DNA of 33,731 bases from Oligoflexia bacterium (lineage in GTDB: Bacteria; Bdellovibrionota; UBA1018): positions 1-33,731 of the forward strand of contig CAITVN010000231.1 in the NCBI GenBank assembly GCA_903895855.1, read 5' to 3'. A program made the translations under genes and the position numbers. Below the pieces are notes generated by a model. It saw only the letters and a program-made list of their open reading frames with translations. It searched no databases and was not told the DNA's origin. Shown here one piece after another: positions 7,995-16,510 of this stretch. Within the stretch, counting starts at the first letter, position 1. The number at the start of each line of letters is the position of its first letter.

Positions 7995-9647
7995 TCATGC
8001 CGCCTTTGGTTCAGAGTCTTCTTGATCGTTGTGACTGAGTGAGTAGTGAAGTTGTCGAGATATGCTGTGCGTGTTGCCGTTTGACCCTCTCTCGTCTACG
8101 AGGTTACTGAGTTCTTGTATAATAGCGATAATCTGGGTTGATTCTGAATTCAGTGATTTAGCCAGTGAGTCTGTTTGGTGAGAGGCGGCCGATGTTTTGG
8201 TGGCTGCATCTGAAAAAAGTTGGACGGCGCTTGAGACTTCTTTGACGCCCTTGCCTTGTTCTTCAATGGCTGCGCTGATTTCTAGAGTTAGGTTTTCTAG
8301 ATGTTTGACTTGTTGGTTGATCGAGGCAATCGAGTCACCGCAGCTTTGGGCAACTGTCATGCCCGTTTCAATTTTAGCTTTTGATTCAGCGACGATATTT
8401 GCCATGCTTGAGGCCGACTCATGAATGATCGTGTTGGTGCGATCAATGCCCGCTTGTAGCATGTTAGTGATTTCTTTAGCAGCCTCACCGCTCATTTGTG
8501 CGAGTTTTCCGACTTCTTCTGCGACTACGGCAAACCCTTTGCCGTTTTCGCCGGCTCTGGCTGCTTCGACTGACGCATTAAACGATAGAATTCTGGTTTG
8601 AAAGGCGATGTCATTGATGACTTTGGTTCTTTCGCCAATTTGCCCGATTGTTTTAGCGATCTCTTCGATTTTGGTATTGTTCGTTTTCACTTCTTCTAAA
8701 ACGCGCTGGTTTGATTCATGAATGTGGCTCATTACCTGGCGCATATCAGAGACGGCAGCGAGTCCTGAGGCCGCTGAATCAGCTGAGGCTTTTGCGCTGG
8801 CATTCAATTCAACGGCACCTTCTGATGTTTTTTGCATCATGGCGCTGATTTCTTCCATCGATGCCGCCGTTTCTTGAACGGCGCTAGCTTGGGCACTGCT
8901 GGATGTGAGTAGAGTTGACGAAGCTGAGTTCATTTCAGATGATGAGTTCTGCAGTCCGTTTGACTGGTTTTGAAGGTTTTGTATGATGAGGTGCAGTTTT
9001 TGATTCAGGCCTCGTATGATCAGAAATGACAGGCCGGTGCCGAGAAGAAGTCCTAGAATGAGTAGGCCATAATTGAGCTTGCTTGCAACTGCTTGCAGTT
9101 GATCGGCGTCGGTTTGGCTTTTGTGCCCATGCGAAACGATCAGCTCAGAAATGACATCGAGTTCTTTATCGAGGGTGTCAAATTCTTTCTCAAATTCGGG
9201 TAGTTGTTCAATGGCTTTTTCAGCTTCGCCGACTATCGCTCGGTCGAATACAGAGTTTCCTGCCTTCACGAATCTTGTGATCGTGGGCTTGGCTTTGGCG
9301 ATGGCGTCTTTGGTCGGTTGGTCGAGGGCAAATTTATCAAGCTCAGCGAGTTGGGTATCAAACATTTCTGTCGTTTTTTTCAGGTCATTTTTCAGATCGC
9401 CCAACACCTTACTATCTTTACTTCCCGAATAGACAATTGAACTCATCACGACCGCTTTGAGCCCGTCGTGTTGCATGTCTAGTACCGTTGCGGTTCGAGT
9501 AGCGGGCAGGTCGATCTCGCCGAGGTCATCGAGAATTCGGTCGATTTTTCCGCCCACAGTGAGTTCGGCCCCCATAGAAACGAATAGTACCCCCATGAGT
9601 AGGCTGCTGAGGGTCCATAATTGCTTTCTAATTGTCGTTTGCGCCAT
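7995..9647 (-). CDS. Methyl-accepting chemotaxis protein
   Basis: Transmembrane chemoreceptor that controls CheA. Two membrane segments (about 10-28 and 192-212) flank a periplasmic region of about 165 residues that looks all-helical, like a four-helix-bundle ligand-binding domain. The cytoplasmic part (about 214-520) is the coiled-coil signalling domain, with the kinase-control tip around 345-382 ([20 protein letters not shown], then [15 protein letters not shown]). There is little room after TM2 for a HAMP domain, and none is recognisable. The C-terminus (DSEPKAA) lacks the NWETF-type CheR/CheB tether. A good AGGAAAGAA ribosome site precedes the ATG. It is the first gene of the operon, about 40 bases downstream of a sigma-28-like promoter. 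The ligand is unknown. Confidence 0.95.
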   Translation of the reverse strand: MAQTTIRKQLWTLSSLLMGVLFVSMGAELTVGGKIDRILDDLGEIDLPATRTATVLDMQHDGLKAVVMSSIVYSGSKDSKVLGDLKNDLKKTTEMFDTQLAELDKFALDQPTKDAIAKAKPTITRFVKAGNSVFDRAIVGEAEKAIEQLPEFEKEFDTLDKELDVISELIVSHGHKSQTDADQLQAVASKLNYGLLILGLLLGTGLSFLIIRGLNQKLHLIIQNLQNQSNGLQNSSSEMNSASSTLLTSSSAQASAVQETAASMEEISAMMQKTSEGAVELNASAKASADSAASGLAAVSDMRQVMSHIHESNQRVLEEVKTNNTKIEEIAKTIGQIGERTKVINDIAFQTRILSFNASVEAARAGENGKGFAVVAEEVGKLAQMSGEAAKEITNMLQAGIDRTNTIIHESASSMANIVAESKAKIETGMTVAQSCGDSIASINQQVKHLENLTLEISAAIEEQGKGVKEVSSAVQLFSDAATKTSAASHQTDSLAKSLNSESTQIIAIIQELSNLVDERGSNGNTHSISRQLHYSLSHNDQEDSEPKAA

Positions 9648-9686
9648 CGATTCTTCTTTCCTAATCAGTGTGAGGTACTCAAATGC

Positions 9687-9713
9687 TTATCGGTAGAAAA
9701 GTGACGCGCTTAA
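9687..9713 (-). promoter_or_regulatory. Sigma-28 (FliA)-type promoter of the che operon
   Basis: On the minus strand, TTAAGCGC (9713-9706) and ACCGATAA (9694-9687) are separated by exactly 11 bases. The enteric flagellar sigma-28 consensus is TAAAGTTT-N11-GCCGATAA. The -10 octamer matches 7 of 8 positions and the -35 matches the TAAAG core at 4 of 5. Transcription would begin near 9680, giving a leader of about 35 bases before the MCP start. Coregulation with flagellar late genes is inferred. Confidence 0.6.
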
Positions 9714-9826
9714 GTGAAAAGAAATTAAAAAAACAGTTGAACAAATCTTGAATGATTATGATGATCTGAGGCAACTTTACCAGACGATAAATTTGCAGAA
9801 TTGTATACCGAACCGAAGGAGTCCTC

Positions 9827-11905
9827 ATGTGTCTAAAAAGACCTAGCTGCCTAGCATCTCATTTCAAAGCCTCCGCCCTGGCCGTGATTTTTACTTTTTT
9901 TGCGGCTGATTTGGGTCAATTGTTTTTTAGCGTTGATGCGCTCGCCGAGGGAGGGTTTCTCTCAATCATCAAGAGCCGAAAGAATGCTGAAGTGGCGCCA
10001 AAGGGTAAAAATGAGGGTAAAAATGGCGGTAAACCTGATGGAAAAATTGAAAAGAAGAAAGCAAAGAAGAAAGTAGTTGTGCAAGAACCTGAGGCAGAGG
10101 ATGCCGAGTCTGAAGACACTGAGACGGTGGTAGAGCGAGTGCCCATCGCCGCTGAAACGGCGGGAGATCGTGGCGCAGGCGGTAAGTCAGCTAAAGCTGA
10201 AATTATCTTGAAGTCTGAAAACACGTGTTTAGTGGTAAAATTTGATTCAACTGCTGGTGAAGTGTTGTCGTGCACTGAAGCTTTGCCTCTCGCTTACGAA
10301 AGGCAAAATTGCCAATCGGGTGTCGCCGAAGAGCGTGGTGATGCTAAGGCCTTGGTGAACTGTGAAGAGGGTAGTGTTTACACGCTACGTTTTCGCACTC
10401 AGTCTTTAGATGTCGAGAGCAAGTTGCGCATCGTCAGGCTACCCGATGGTCGAAGCGGCTGGGTGACTAAGTACTTGCTCGATTCTTCAAAAATGTCTGA
10501 GCACACCAAGGTTAAAAAAGAACCCGAGACTTCAAAAAATACTGAAAAATCGGGAGAAACGGCCCAGCCGCTCGGCCTCAGTGAGTTGCCGGCGGCTGAT
10601 GTCAAACCGCTTGATGGGAGCACGCCTAAAGAGGCTCCTGCCAGTGTGAAGTATTCGGGCTTTATGTGGATCGAAGGTGAACAAAGAAGACGGTTTGGCT
10701 ATAATGTAGGGTGGTGGCCCCAGCAACCCATTGCCAATTTTGATTCGACTACGCCTAATACCCACACGCTGCTCTCAGCATTTTCTAACCTCACCTTAGA
10801 ATTAGAAAAAGATCGATCGGCGTTGGTCACGATACTTGAGATTGGTGAGATCGTGTTCGGGAACCCTTCGTCGGGAGGCGCACAAGGGGCACGGTCTCCG
10901 ACGGCGATTGAACTTCGAAATTTTTATTTTCGCCACGATTTTAACGATCGCTTTGGTATGAAGGGCGGTATCATCACCACCTCTGGCGACACTCGAAATT
11001 TTGTTTTTAGCGATCACGTCGCCTCGCTTCAAGCCACTTACAAGTCTTTCTTGTCTGAAGGCACTCTTTGGTTCACTCCGGCTGCGAAGAGCTTACCTGG
11101 GGCATTTGTTTACCAGCGAGACATTTATGCTGGTATTAACGGCACGCTGGGATTTCTTAATTTCATCAAAGGTTCTGGCTACCTCATTGCCCGATCGGCA
11201 GCTGGGGTATCACTCGCCTACGACCCTACTGGTGGTACCTCGTATCAGACGGTGAGCGGTGATTATCAATCGCTTTGGTATGGCGGTACTTTTGATTATG
11301 ATGGCTTTAACCCCGTCGGGGCTCAGGCGACAGCGATCGGATGCACGTCGAAATTCAGTTCTGTAGAGACCAGTGATACTGCGAGTGGGTACCTTCTGAA
11401 CGGAAAGTTCAGTTATCTTTTGAAAAAATTTGATTTGAACTTAAGCCTTGAAGGATTAATGACTTCAGGTGCCGCTGATTCAGTTGACAGCGTGAGCGGA
11501 TTAGCGATTGCTGGTAAAAGAAAATACTTTAGTTCGCCGGTGAATGCTGGGTATTTTCTCACCATAGCAACCAGTGATGGGGTAGACGATGCGCCGGGTA
11601 CGCCGACCCAATCGATTATCGCGCCACTGAATCAAGCAGAGGGCCTGCGACTCATTGCTTTAAGTGCGTCAAAAGAAATAGCCAAAGATGCCACTCTCTT
11701 GGTCAAATACGGATTTATCGGTGCCGGCTCAACACCAACGGGTCGTGGGTCGACGATTGGTCATGAAATTGATTTGCAGTCGGTCTATCAGCTGTCGCCA
11801 TCGACCAGCTTTCAAGCCGATTATGCAGTCTTTTTTCCGGGACTTTTTTATGCTTCGCATGACTTAGCTGATTTGGTTGCACTCAAGATGAAGATGACAT
11901 TTTAA
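9827..11905 (+). CDS. Porin-like outer-membrane protein with SH3-like N-terminal region
   Basis: Probable beta-barrel outer-membrane protein of 692 residues. A long signal peptide (about 1-41) is followed by a Lys/Glu-rich region (about 45-110), a small domain with LPDGRSGWVTKYLLDSS (about 205-221) that resembles a bacterial SH3 domain, a second charged linker, and a large barrel-like region from about 275 to the end. The barrel has many amphipathic strands and ends in KMKMTF with a terminal Phe, the usual Bam-recognition ending. The segment GHEIDLQSVYQLSPSTSF followed by YAVFFPG resembles the end of alginate-export-type porins. AAGGAG lies before the ATG. It is divergent from the che operon (179 bases between starts), and its 3' end overlaps convergent sua5 by 23 bases. 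The transported substrate is unknown. Confidence 0.75.
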   Translation: MCLKRPSCLASHFKASALAVIFTFFAADLGQLFFSVDALAEGGFLSIIKSRKNAEVAPKGKNEGKNGGKPDGKIEKKKAKKKVVVQEPEAEDAESEDTETVVERVPIAAETAGDRGAGGKSAKAEIILKSENTCLVVKFDSTAGEVLSCTEALPLAYERQNCQSGVAEERGDAKALVNCEEGSVYTLRFRTQSLDVESKLRIVRLPDGRSGWVTKYLLDSSKMSEHTKVKKEPETSKNTEKSGETAQPLGLSELPAADVKPLDGSTPKEAPASVKYSGFMWIEGEQRRRFGYNVGWWPQQPIANFDSTTPNTHTLLSAFSNLTLELEKDRSALVTILEIGEIVFGNPSSGGAQGARSPTAIELRNFYFRHDFNDRFGMKGGIITTSGDTRNFVFSDHVASLQATYKSFLSEGTLWFTPAAKSLPGAFVYQRDIYAGINGTLGFLNFIKGSGYLIARSAAGVSLAYDPTGGTSYQTVSGDYQSLWYGGTFDYDGFNPVGAQATAIGCTSKFSSVETSDTASGYLLNGKFSYLLKKFDLNLSLEGLMTSGAADSVDSVSGLAIAGKRKYFSSPVNAGYFLTIATSDGVDDAPGTPTQSIIAPLNQAEGLRLIALSASKEIAKDATLLVKYGFIGAGSTPTGRGSTIGHEIDLQSVYQLSPSTSFQADYAVFFPGLFYASHDLADLVALKMKMTF

Positions 11906-13043
11906 AATAGCCACTTGAAGCCCTCTTGAGTCGGTCTTCGAGAGCAAAGCCAAGGCCCGACCTGAGGTTTTCTGAATTCAAGCCGCTGGTTTTTGAAATG
12001 CCCAAGTGAGCAAACGGTGATTCAGCAAGAATCACATCGACAGGCGCCATGTCGAGTGCTCGAAGGGTTTTGAAAAAATTCTGAGCGGCTTCGCGAAATC
12101 CATTGAGTGAAGAAAGCGTGTACGAGTGGTGCACGCTTTCAAACTGTGGTGGCTCAGCTCGAAAACGAAGAATTCCGATTTTTTTTTGTAGCCAGTGGTA
12201 AGTTGCGGCTTGCTCTTCAGTCAATTCTGACGGCAAAAGTGAATCTGAAATCAGTAAGGGTTTTCTAGGTGCGTAGTGGGTGTGGTGCGTACCCGGTGAT
12301 GCCAGCTTTTCATTGGCTGAAGCGGTGATCGCATTGGCTCCGACAATACTTTCGATCTGACTGAGCGGGAGTGCTCCTAACCGTAAAACAACGGGTTCGC
12401 CGGTTTCTCGAAATCGCACGACTGTACTTTCTAAGCCAAACTGGCACTGACCGCCGTCTAAGATCATCGAAATTCGGTCGCCGAGTTCTTGAAAAACAGC
12501 CGCCGCTTGAGTTGGACTGATTCTACCAAAACGATTGGCCGAGGGGGCGGCTAGAGGAAATTGGCATCGCTTGAGCAGTTCTTGAGCGGCCGGGTGCGCC
12601 GGCATGCGAATCGCCACATGATCTAGGCCGCTGGTAACTAGGTCATGAACTCGCTTACCTCTCGGTAAAATCAAAGTCAGTGGTCCAGGCCAGTAAACTG
12701 AAATCAATGCTTGAATACCTTGCCGAGCGGCATCGGTTAATTTCTCATTGTCAATGAGACCCGACTCGTCAAGTTGGCTCAGAATGTCGATATTCTTACC
12801 TTCGGGTTCAGCAATGTGGCAAATGAGTGGGTCAAAGAGGGGTCTTTCTTTTGCCTGAAAAATTTGAGTCAACGCATTGAGGTCAAACGCATTGCCCGCT
12901 AGGCCATAAACCGTTTCAGTGGGTATGCCAACGAGATGACCAGTTTGGAGCACTCGGCAAGCTTTTTCAAATGCGAGGGCGCGCTCGGTGGCGCTAGCAT
13001 TTTCAGTGACATCGAAAATTTCAGCTTTATTTTTCGAGTCCAT
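11883..13043 (-). CDS. sua5: Threonylcarbamoyl-AMP synthase (Sua5 type)
   Basis: Makes threonylcarbamoyl-AMP from threonine, bicarbonate and ATP for the t6A37 modification of ANN-decoding tRNAs. The YrdC domain is clear: GIPTETVYGLAGNAF (39-53), KERPLFDPL (65-73), YWPGPLTLIL (117-126), IRMPAHP (145-151), APSANRFGRISPT (166-178) and FGLESTVVRF (202-211). The linker SPGTHHTHYAP (249-259) and following C-terminal domain mark the longer Sua5 form rather than the about 190-residue TsaC. The start lies 17 bases inside the end of murF, so the two are co-transcribed. The C-terminal Ser-rich tail overlaps the end of the convergent porin gene. Confidence 0.94.
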   Translation of the reverse strand: MDSKNKAEIFDVTENASATERALAFEKACRVLQTGHLVGIPTETVYGLAGNAFDLNALTQIFQAKERPLFDPLICHIAEPEGKNIDILSQLDESGLIDNEKLTDAARQGIQALISVYWPGPLTLILPRGKRVHDLVTSGLDHVAIRMPAHPAAQELLKRCQFPLAAPSANRFGRISPTQAAAVFQELGDRISMILDGGQCQFGLESTVVRFRETGEPVVLRLGALPLSQIESIVGANAITASANEKLASPGTHHTHYAPRKPLLISDSLLPSELTEEQAATYHWLQKKIGILRFRAEPPQFESVHHSYTLSSLNGFREAAQNFFKTLRALDMAPVDVILAESPFAHLGISKTSGLNSENLRSGLGFALEDRLKRASSGYFKMSSSS

Positions 13044-14541
13044 ACCACTCCCGGCATTTTTGCCAGATAGTTTCCATTTTCATGCCCCGCGATCCTTTGA
13101 TAATAACATTGTCATTTTCACTCAAGCTGGCCAACAGAGCAGCAGCGAGTTCAGCGTGAGATTCAAAATGTCGAGAAGGTACCTTTTGATTTAGCTTGGC
13201 CTGCAGTGCCTTCATGCGCTCTCCATAAAGTAAGACCAATTTGGGTGAGAGCGTTTCGATCGGTTCAGCCAATTCTTCGTGAAATTTGATTTCATCTTGC
13301 CCCAACTCAAGCATGTCGCCTAAGCAAAGAATAAACTGGCCTATTTGCGGTGATTTTTGGTTGTTTTTTGCCATTTTAAAAGAGGCAATCATCGACGAAG
13401 GGTTGGCGTTATAATAGTCGCAAAAGAAGCGAACTTTGGGTTTTCCTGCTTGCGACATGTCGTTGATTTCTGAGCGGCCTCCAACGTTTTGAAAAGTTTC
13501 TAACCCCGCCTTAATTTCTAATGGGGTCAACCCCAATTGCAGGCTCACGGCAACTGCTGCCGTTAAGTTGAGTGAGTTGTGGTCGCCAGGTAAGGGGCAG
13601 TTCAACGAGAAGGGGGCAGTCTCTGAATTGAGCCACTTAAAACTGATCGTTTGTTTTTGCCCGCTCGCAACGAGTTCAGCAAATGTAGATTGATTTTCAG
13701 TATCTGGTGAAAATTGGTAGGTCAGCCGATTTGACTTGGGTAAGAGGTGAAGTTTAGGAGCAATGTAAGGGTCAGATAGATTGACTGCAATCACACCCCC
13801 GCTCAATGCAGTGATCGATAGAGCTAAGAATTCTTCTCTTGCGACAGTTTCAATTGTCAAAAGCTTCTCTAGGTGTTCAGGGCCTATGGTCGTGAGGACA
13901 GCGTGAGTCGGATTTACGGTTAATAGGTGTTGTTTCATGGTTCCCGGTTCGTCGATGCCGACCTCGATGACGGCTGCCTCGTGCTCTGCAGTGAGTGAAA
14001 ACAGAGTCATCGGAATTCCTAAAAAACCATTTTGACTAGCACGGGTCTTAAGCACTTTTCCGGGCCATTTGCCACTTAAGCACGAAAAAAGAAGTTCTTT
14101 GGTTGTTGTTTTGCCAACGCTCCCGGCGACGACAATGACTGGAATCTTGAAACGTTTTCGATAGACAGCTGCGAGCGTCCGAAAAGCTTCGAGCGTCTCA
14201 TCAACGATCCAAAAAGTCGTATTCGTCGCTTTGTCATAGTTTACGGCGTGCTCTTTCCAGTATTTTTTTGAAACGAGGGCTCCGGTAGCGCCCTGGTCGA
14301 TGGCACTCTGAATAAATTGGTGCCCATCGTGAGTTTCGCCCACGATCGCAATAAATAATGCGCCTTTTTGAGCGACTCGGGAATCTGTCGTGATTTGAGT
14401 GAATGGAGAGTTGTTGGGCTGGGTTATTGAATCACCCCACCTCGTGGTCACTAGCTGAGTATTCAAGGCCGTTGATACGTCATTCGGAGAAAATTGTGCC
14501 GGTTGGTGAGTCGAAGTGGGTGGGGGCGTGGGGTGTTTCAT
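13027..14541 (-). CDS. murF: UDP-MurNAc-tripeptide:D-Ala-D-Ala ligase
   Basis: Cytoplasmic ATP-dependent Mur ligase that adds D-Ala-D-Ala to the peptidoglycan precursor UDP-MurNAc-tripeptide. An N-terminal substrate domain with TTDSRVAQKGALFIAIVGE (51-69) precedes the ATPase core with P-loop GSVGKTTTK (140-148), NGFLGIP (171-177), IEVGIDEPG (192-200) and TTIGPEHLE (217-225). The C-terminal domain contains GDHNSLNLTAAVAVSLQLG and CLGDMLELGQ. At 504 residues it is about 50 longer than the Escherichia coli enzyme, partly from a Pro/Thr-rich N-terminal extension of about 20 residues. That extension could be spurious if a later start is used. It is divergent from purK and its end overlaps sua5. 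Confidence 0.95.
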   Translation of the reverse strand: MKHPTPPPTSTHQPAQFSPNDVSTALNTQLVTTRWGDSITQPNNSPFTQITTDSRVAQKGALFIAIVGETHDGHQFIQSAIDQGATGALVSKKYWKEHAVNYDKATNTTFWIVDETLEAFRTLAAVYRKRFKIPVIVVAGSVGKTTTKELLFSCLSGKWPGKVLKTRASQNGFLGIPMTLFSLTAEHEAAVIEVGIDEPGTMKQHLLTVNPTHAVLTTIGPEHLEKLLTIETVAREEFLALSITALSGGVIAVNLSDPYIAPKLHLLPKSNRLTYQFSPDTENQSTFAELVASGQKQTISFKWLNSETAPFSLNCPLPGDHNSLNLTAAVAVSLQLGLTPLEIKAGLETFQNVGGRSEINDMSQAGKPKVRFFCDYYNANPSSMIASFKMAKNNQKSPQIGQFILCLGDMLELGQDEIKFHEELAEPIETLSPKLVLLYGERMKALQAKLNQKVPSRHFESHAELAAALLASLSENDNVIIKGSRGMKMETIWQKCREWYGLEK

Positions 14542-14624
14542 AAATTCAGCCTACAAAAATAGGAAAGAGCTTGCGAGAGTTTTTCTCATAAGAGAGCGTA
14601 TTAGTAAGAGTAAGGAGCTAATGG

Positions 14625-15839
14625 TTGGTGATTAATCAGAGAAGTAGGGTTGATTTTGGTATTTTGGGGGCGGGGCAGCTCTCTTTGATGCTTCTTGAGG
14701 GTGCGATGACTCTAGGCCTGAAGGGTTCAGTTTTGGCCGAGTCGCAAGATGATCCGGCGCTACTCACATTGAGTCGAGGGCTTGTTGGCCGGACTCGCTC
14801 AGTTGATGATCTCAGTCTTTTTCTCTCACAAGTTCCTACCGTGTTATTTGAGAATGAATTTGTTGATGTCAGTCTCATTCGACAAGCCTGCCGAAACCTT
14901 GCGGTCCCGCCTAATTTTTTTCCATCGTTGAATGCGATCGAGATACTACAGAATAAACTCAATCAGAAAAAAATATTGAGCCATCTAAAGGTGCTCTCGT
15001 CCCGGTATCGAGTTATCAAGAAAACCGAAATCATTGAAGCGATCGAAAACAAAAGCGTGGCTCGATTGACAAAGCAATTTGAGCGAGAATTTCCGAATGG
15101 GTATGTCATCAAATGGGCTACCCTCGGTTATGATGGTAAGGGAACTTGGATTTCAGGATCCCGAAACAGAGTGCGCGACTTAGAATTGCTGTCTTTTGTA
15201 GAGAATGCTGACAAAAAGAAAGTAGACTGTTTTGTCGAAGAAAAAATTAATTTTGATTGCGAAATTGCGGTGATTGCTGTCAGGGGTGTTAAAGGGCAGG
15301 TGGCGATTTATCCGGTGGTTCAGACCCAGCAACGTGATGGAATTTGTCGTGAGGTTTCGCCGATGGCATTTCCCGCGCCGTTGCTTCGTCAGGCGAAAGC
15401 GATCATTGAGGCGATTCTGCTCGAGCTTCAGTATGTGGGTGTTCTCGCCGTCGAGTGTTTCGTGAGTCGAGATCAGATTTATGTCAATGAGCTAGCACCT
15501 CGGGTGCACAACTCAGGGCACTTTACCCAAGATTTTACTCTATGCTCTCAGTTTGAAAATCACGTGAGGGCGTGCCTTGGGTTTGAATTGGGCGACACCT
15601 CTTTAACTCATTCGCAATTAGATTTCGTTATGGTGAATTTGCTCGGCGAAAAAGTAGCAACGATTGCAGCACCATTAGCTCCGCCGCCCTTTGGGCGGCT
15701 TCATTGGTATTCAAAAACAGAGCTGAGGGTGGGGCGAAAAATGGGCCATGTCAATGTGCTGGTACCGCGCGGGCAAGTGAAATCTGAGGTCGTGGCCCGG
15801 ACTCAGCGTTGGTGGGATAATTATTGTGAGTCGTTGTGA
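14625..15839 (+). CDS. purK: 5-(carboxyamino)imidazole ribonucleotide synthase
   Basis: ATP-grasp enzyme of purine synthesis that carboxylates AIR with bicarbonate to N5-CAIR, which PurE then rearranges. Family marks: FGILGAGQLSLMLLEGAM near the N-terminus, YVIKWATLGYDGKGTWI (ATP lid region), FVEEKINFDCEIAVIAVRG and the conserved VNELAPRVHNSGHFT, where the acidic and Asn residues bind metal. The start is either TTG at 14625 or GTG at 14628, since there is no in-frame ATG. AAGGAG at 14612-14617 lies 7 or 10 bases upstream. An ATG at 14621, closer to that ribosome site, opens only a four-codon out-of-frame ORF ending in TAA. It is followed by purE after 44 bases, the usual pairing. Confidence 0.95.
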   Translation: MVINQRSRVDFGILGAGQLSLMLLEGAMTLGLKGSVLAESQDDPALLTLSRGLVGRTRSVDDLSLFLSQVPTVLFENEFVDVSLIRQACRNLAVPPNFFPSLNAIEILQNKLNQKKILSHLKVLSSRYRVIKKTEIIEAIENKSVARLTKQFEREFPNGYVIKWATLGYDGKGTWISGSRNRVRDLELLSFVENADKKKVDCFVEEKINFDCEIAVIAVRGVKGQVAIYPVVQTQQRDGICREVSPMAFPAPLLRQAKAIIEAILLELQYVGVLAVECFVSRDQIYVNELAPRVHNSGHFTQDFTLCSQFENHVRACLGFELGDTSLTHSQLDFVMVNLLGEKVATIAAPLAPPPFGRLHWYSKTELRVGRKMGHVNVLVPRGQVKSEVVARTQRWWDNYCESL

Positions 15840-15850
15840 TTTATTGTGAG
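15821..15850 (+). repeat. Three tandem 10-bp repeats between purK and purE
   Basis: The bases read TTATTGTGAG, TCGTTGTGAT, TTATTGTGAG. The first and third units are identical and the middle matches 7 of 10, so TTGTGA recurs every 10 bases on one face of the helix. The array spans the purK stop codon and ends 33 bases before the purE ATG. It may be a protein-binding array or chance, and no known operator is recognised. Confidence 0.55.
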
Positions 15851-15883
15851 TTTTTTTAATTTTTCAGGGAGTTTGTAATTAAA

Positions 15884-16414
15884 ATGCGAAATATAAAAAA
15901 AATGGCAAAACCAAAAATAGCAAAAATTCGACCAGCGGTGGGTGTCATCATGGGCAGTGACAGTGATTTTTCGGTAATGCAAGAGGCGGTCAAAGTTCTC
16001 ATTGATTTCGGCATTGCCCACGAAGCGAAAATAGTCTCGGCTCATCGCACGCCAACTGAAATGGTGAGGTACGCTACGCAAGCGAGAAAAAGGGGTCTTA
16101 AGGTGATCATTGCCGGAGCTGGAGGCGCAGCTCATTTGCCGGGAATGGTTGCCTCGCTAACGACGCTTCCAGTGATTGGGGTTCCGGTACCCGTCGGGCA
16201 CTTGGGAGGTCAAGATGCACTGTACTCGATTGTGCAAATGCCGAGAGGAATTCCGGTAGCGACAGTTGCGATAGGCAACGCCTTTAATGCGGCTCTACTG
16301 GCCGTTCAAATCATCGCAATCGATGCGAGCGAAAAGAAAACAGTGGCCAAGCTCGAAAAATTTCGAAAAAACCTGCGAGAAAAAGTAAAAAAGAAAGTAT
16401 TACCAACTATTTAA
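15884..16414 (+). CDS. purE: N5-carboxyaminoimidazole ribonucleotide mutase
   Basis: Class I PurE, which converts N5-CAIR to CAIR in purine synthesis, acting as a compact octamer. Motifs: [12 protein letters not shown] (21-32) with the substrate-binding GSDSD, SAHRTP (52-57) with the catalytic His54, and [12 protein letters not shown] (77-88). The 176-residue length is close to normal apart from basic tails at both ends ([12 protein letters not shown], and a Lys-rich C-terminus). GGGAG lies 12 bases before the ATG at 15884, which is rather far. The second in-frame ATG at 15902 is an alternative with no better site. It follows purK, and the pair provides the two-step bacterial route. Confidence 0.96.
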   Translation: MRNIKKMAKPKIAKIRPAVGVIMGSDSDFSVMQEAVKVLIDFGIAHEAKIVSAHRTPTEMVRYATQARKRGLKVIIAGAGGAAHLPGMVASLTTLPVIGVPVPVGHLGGQDALYSIVQMPRGIPVATVAIGNAFNAALLAVQIIAIDASEKKTVAKLEKFRKNLREKVKKKVLPTI

Positions 16415-16510
16415 TATTGCAGATTATTTCTTTGAGATGCGAGTCGAAATTTGATTTGGGTGCGCTTGGGGTATTAAGGATAGGGTGGTTTTCGCCGACA
16501 AGACCACGAG

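Noticed and set aside
9783..9790. A second sigma-28-like -10 (GACGATAA) on the plus strand before the porin gene
   Set aside because: No matching -35 lies 11 bases upstream (the bases there read ATCTGAGG), so I do not call a promoter.
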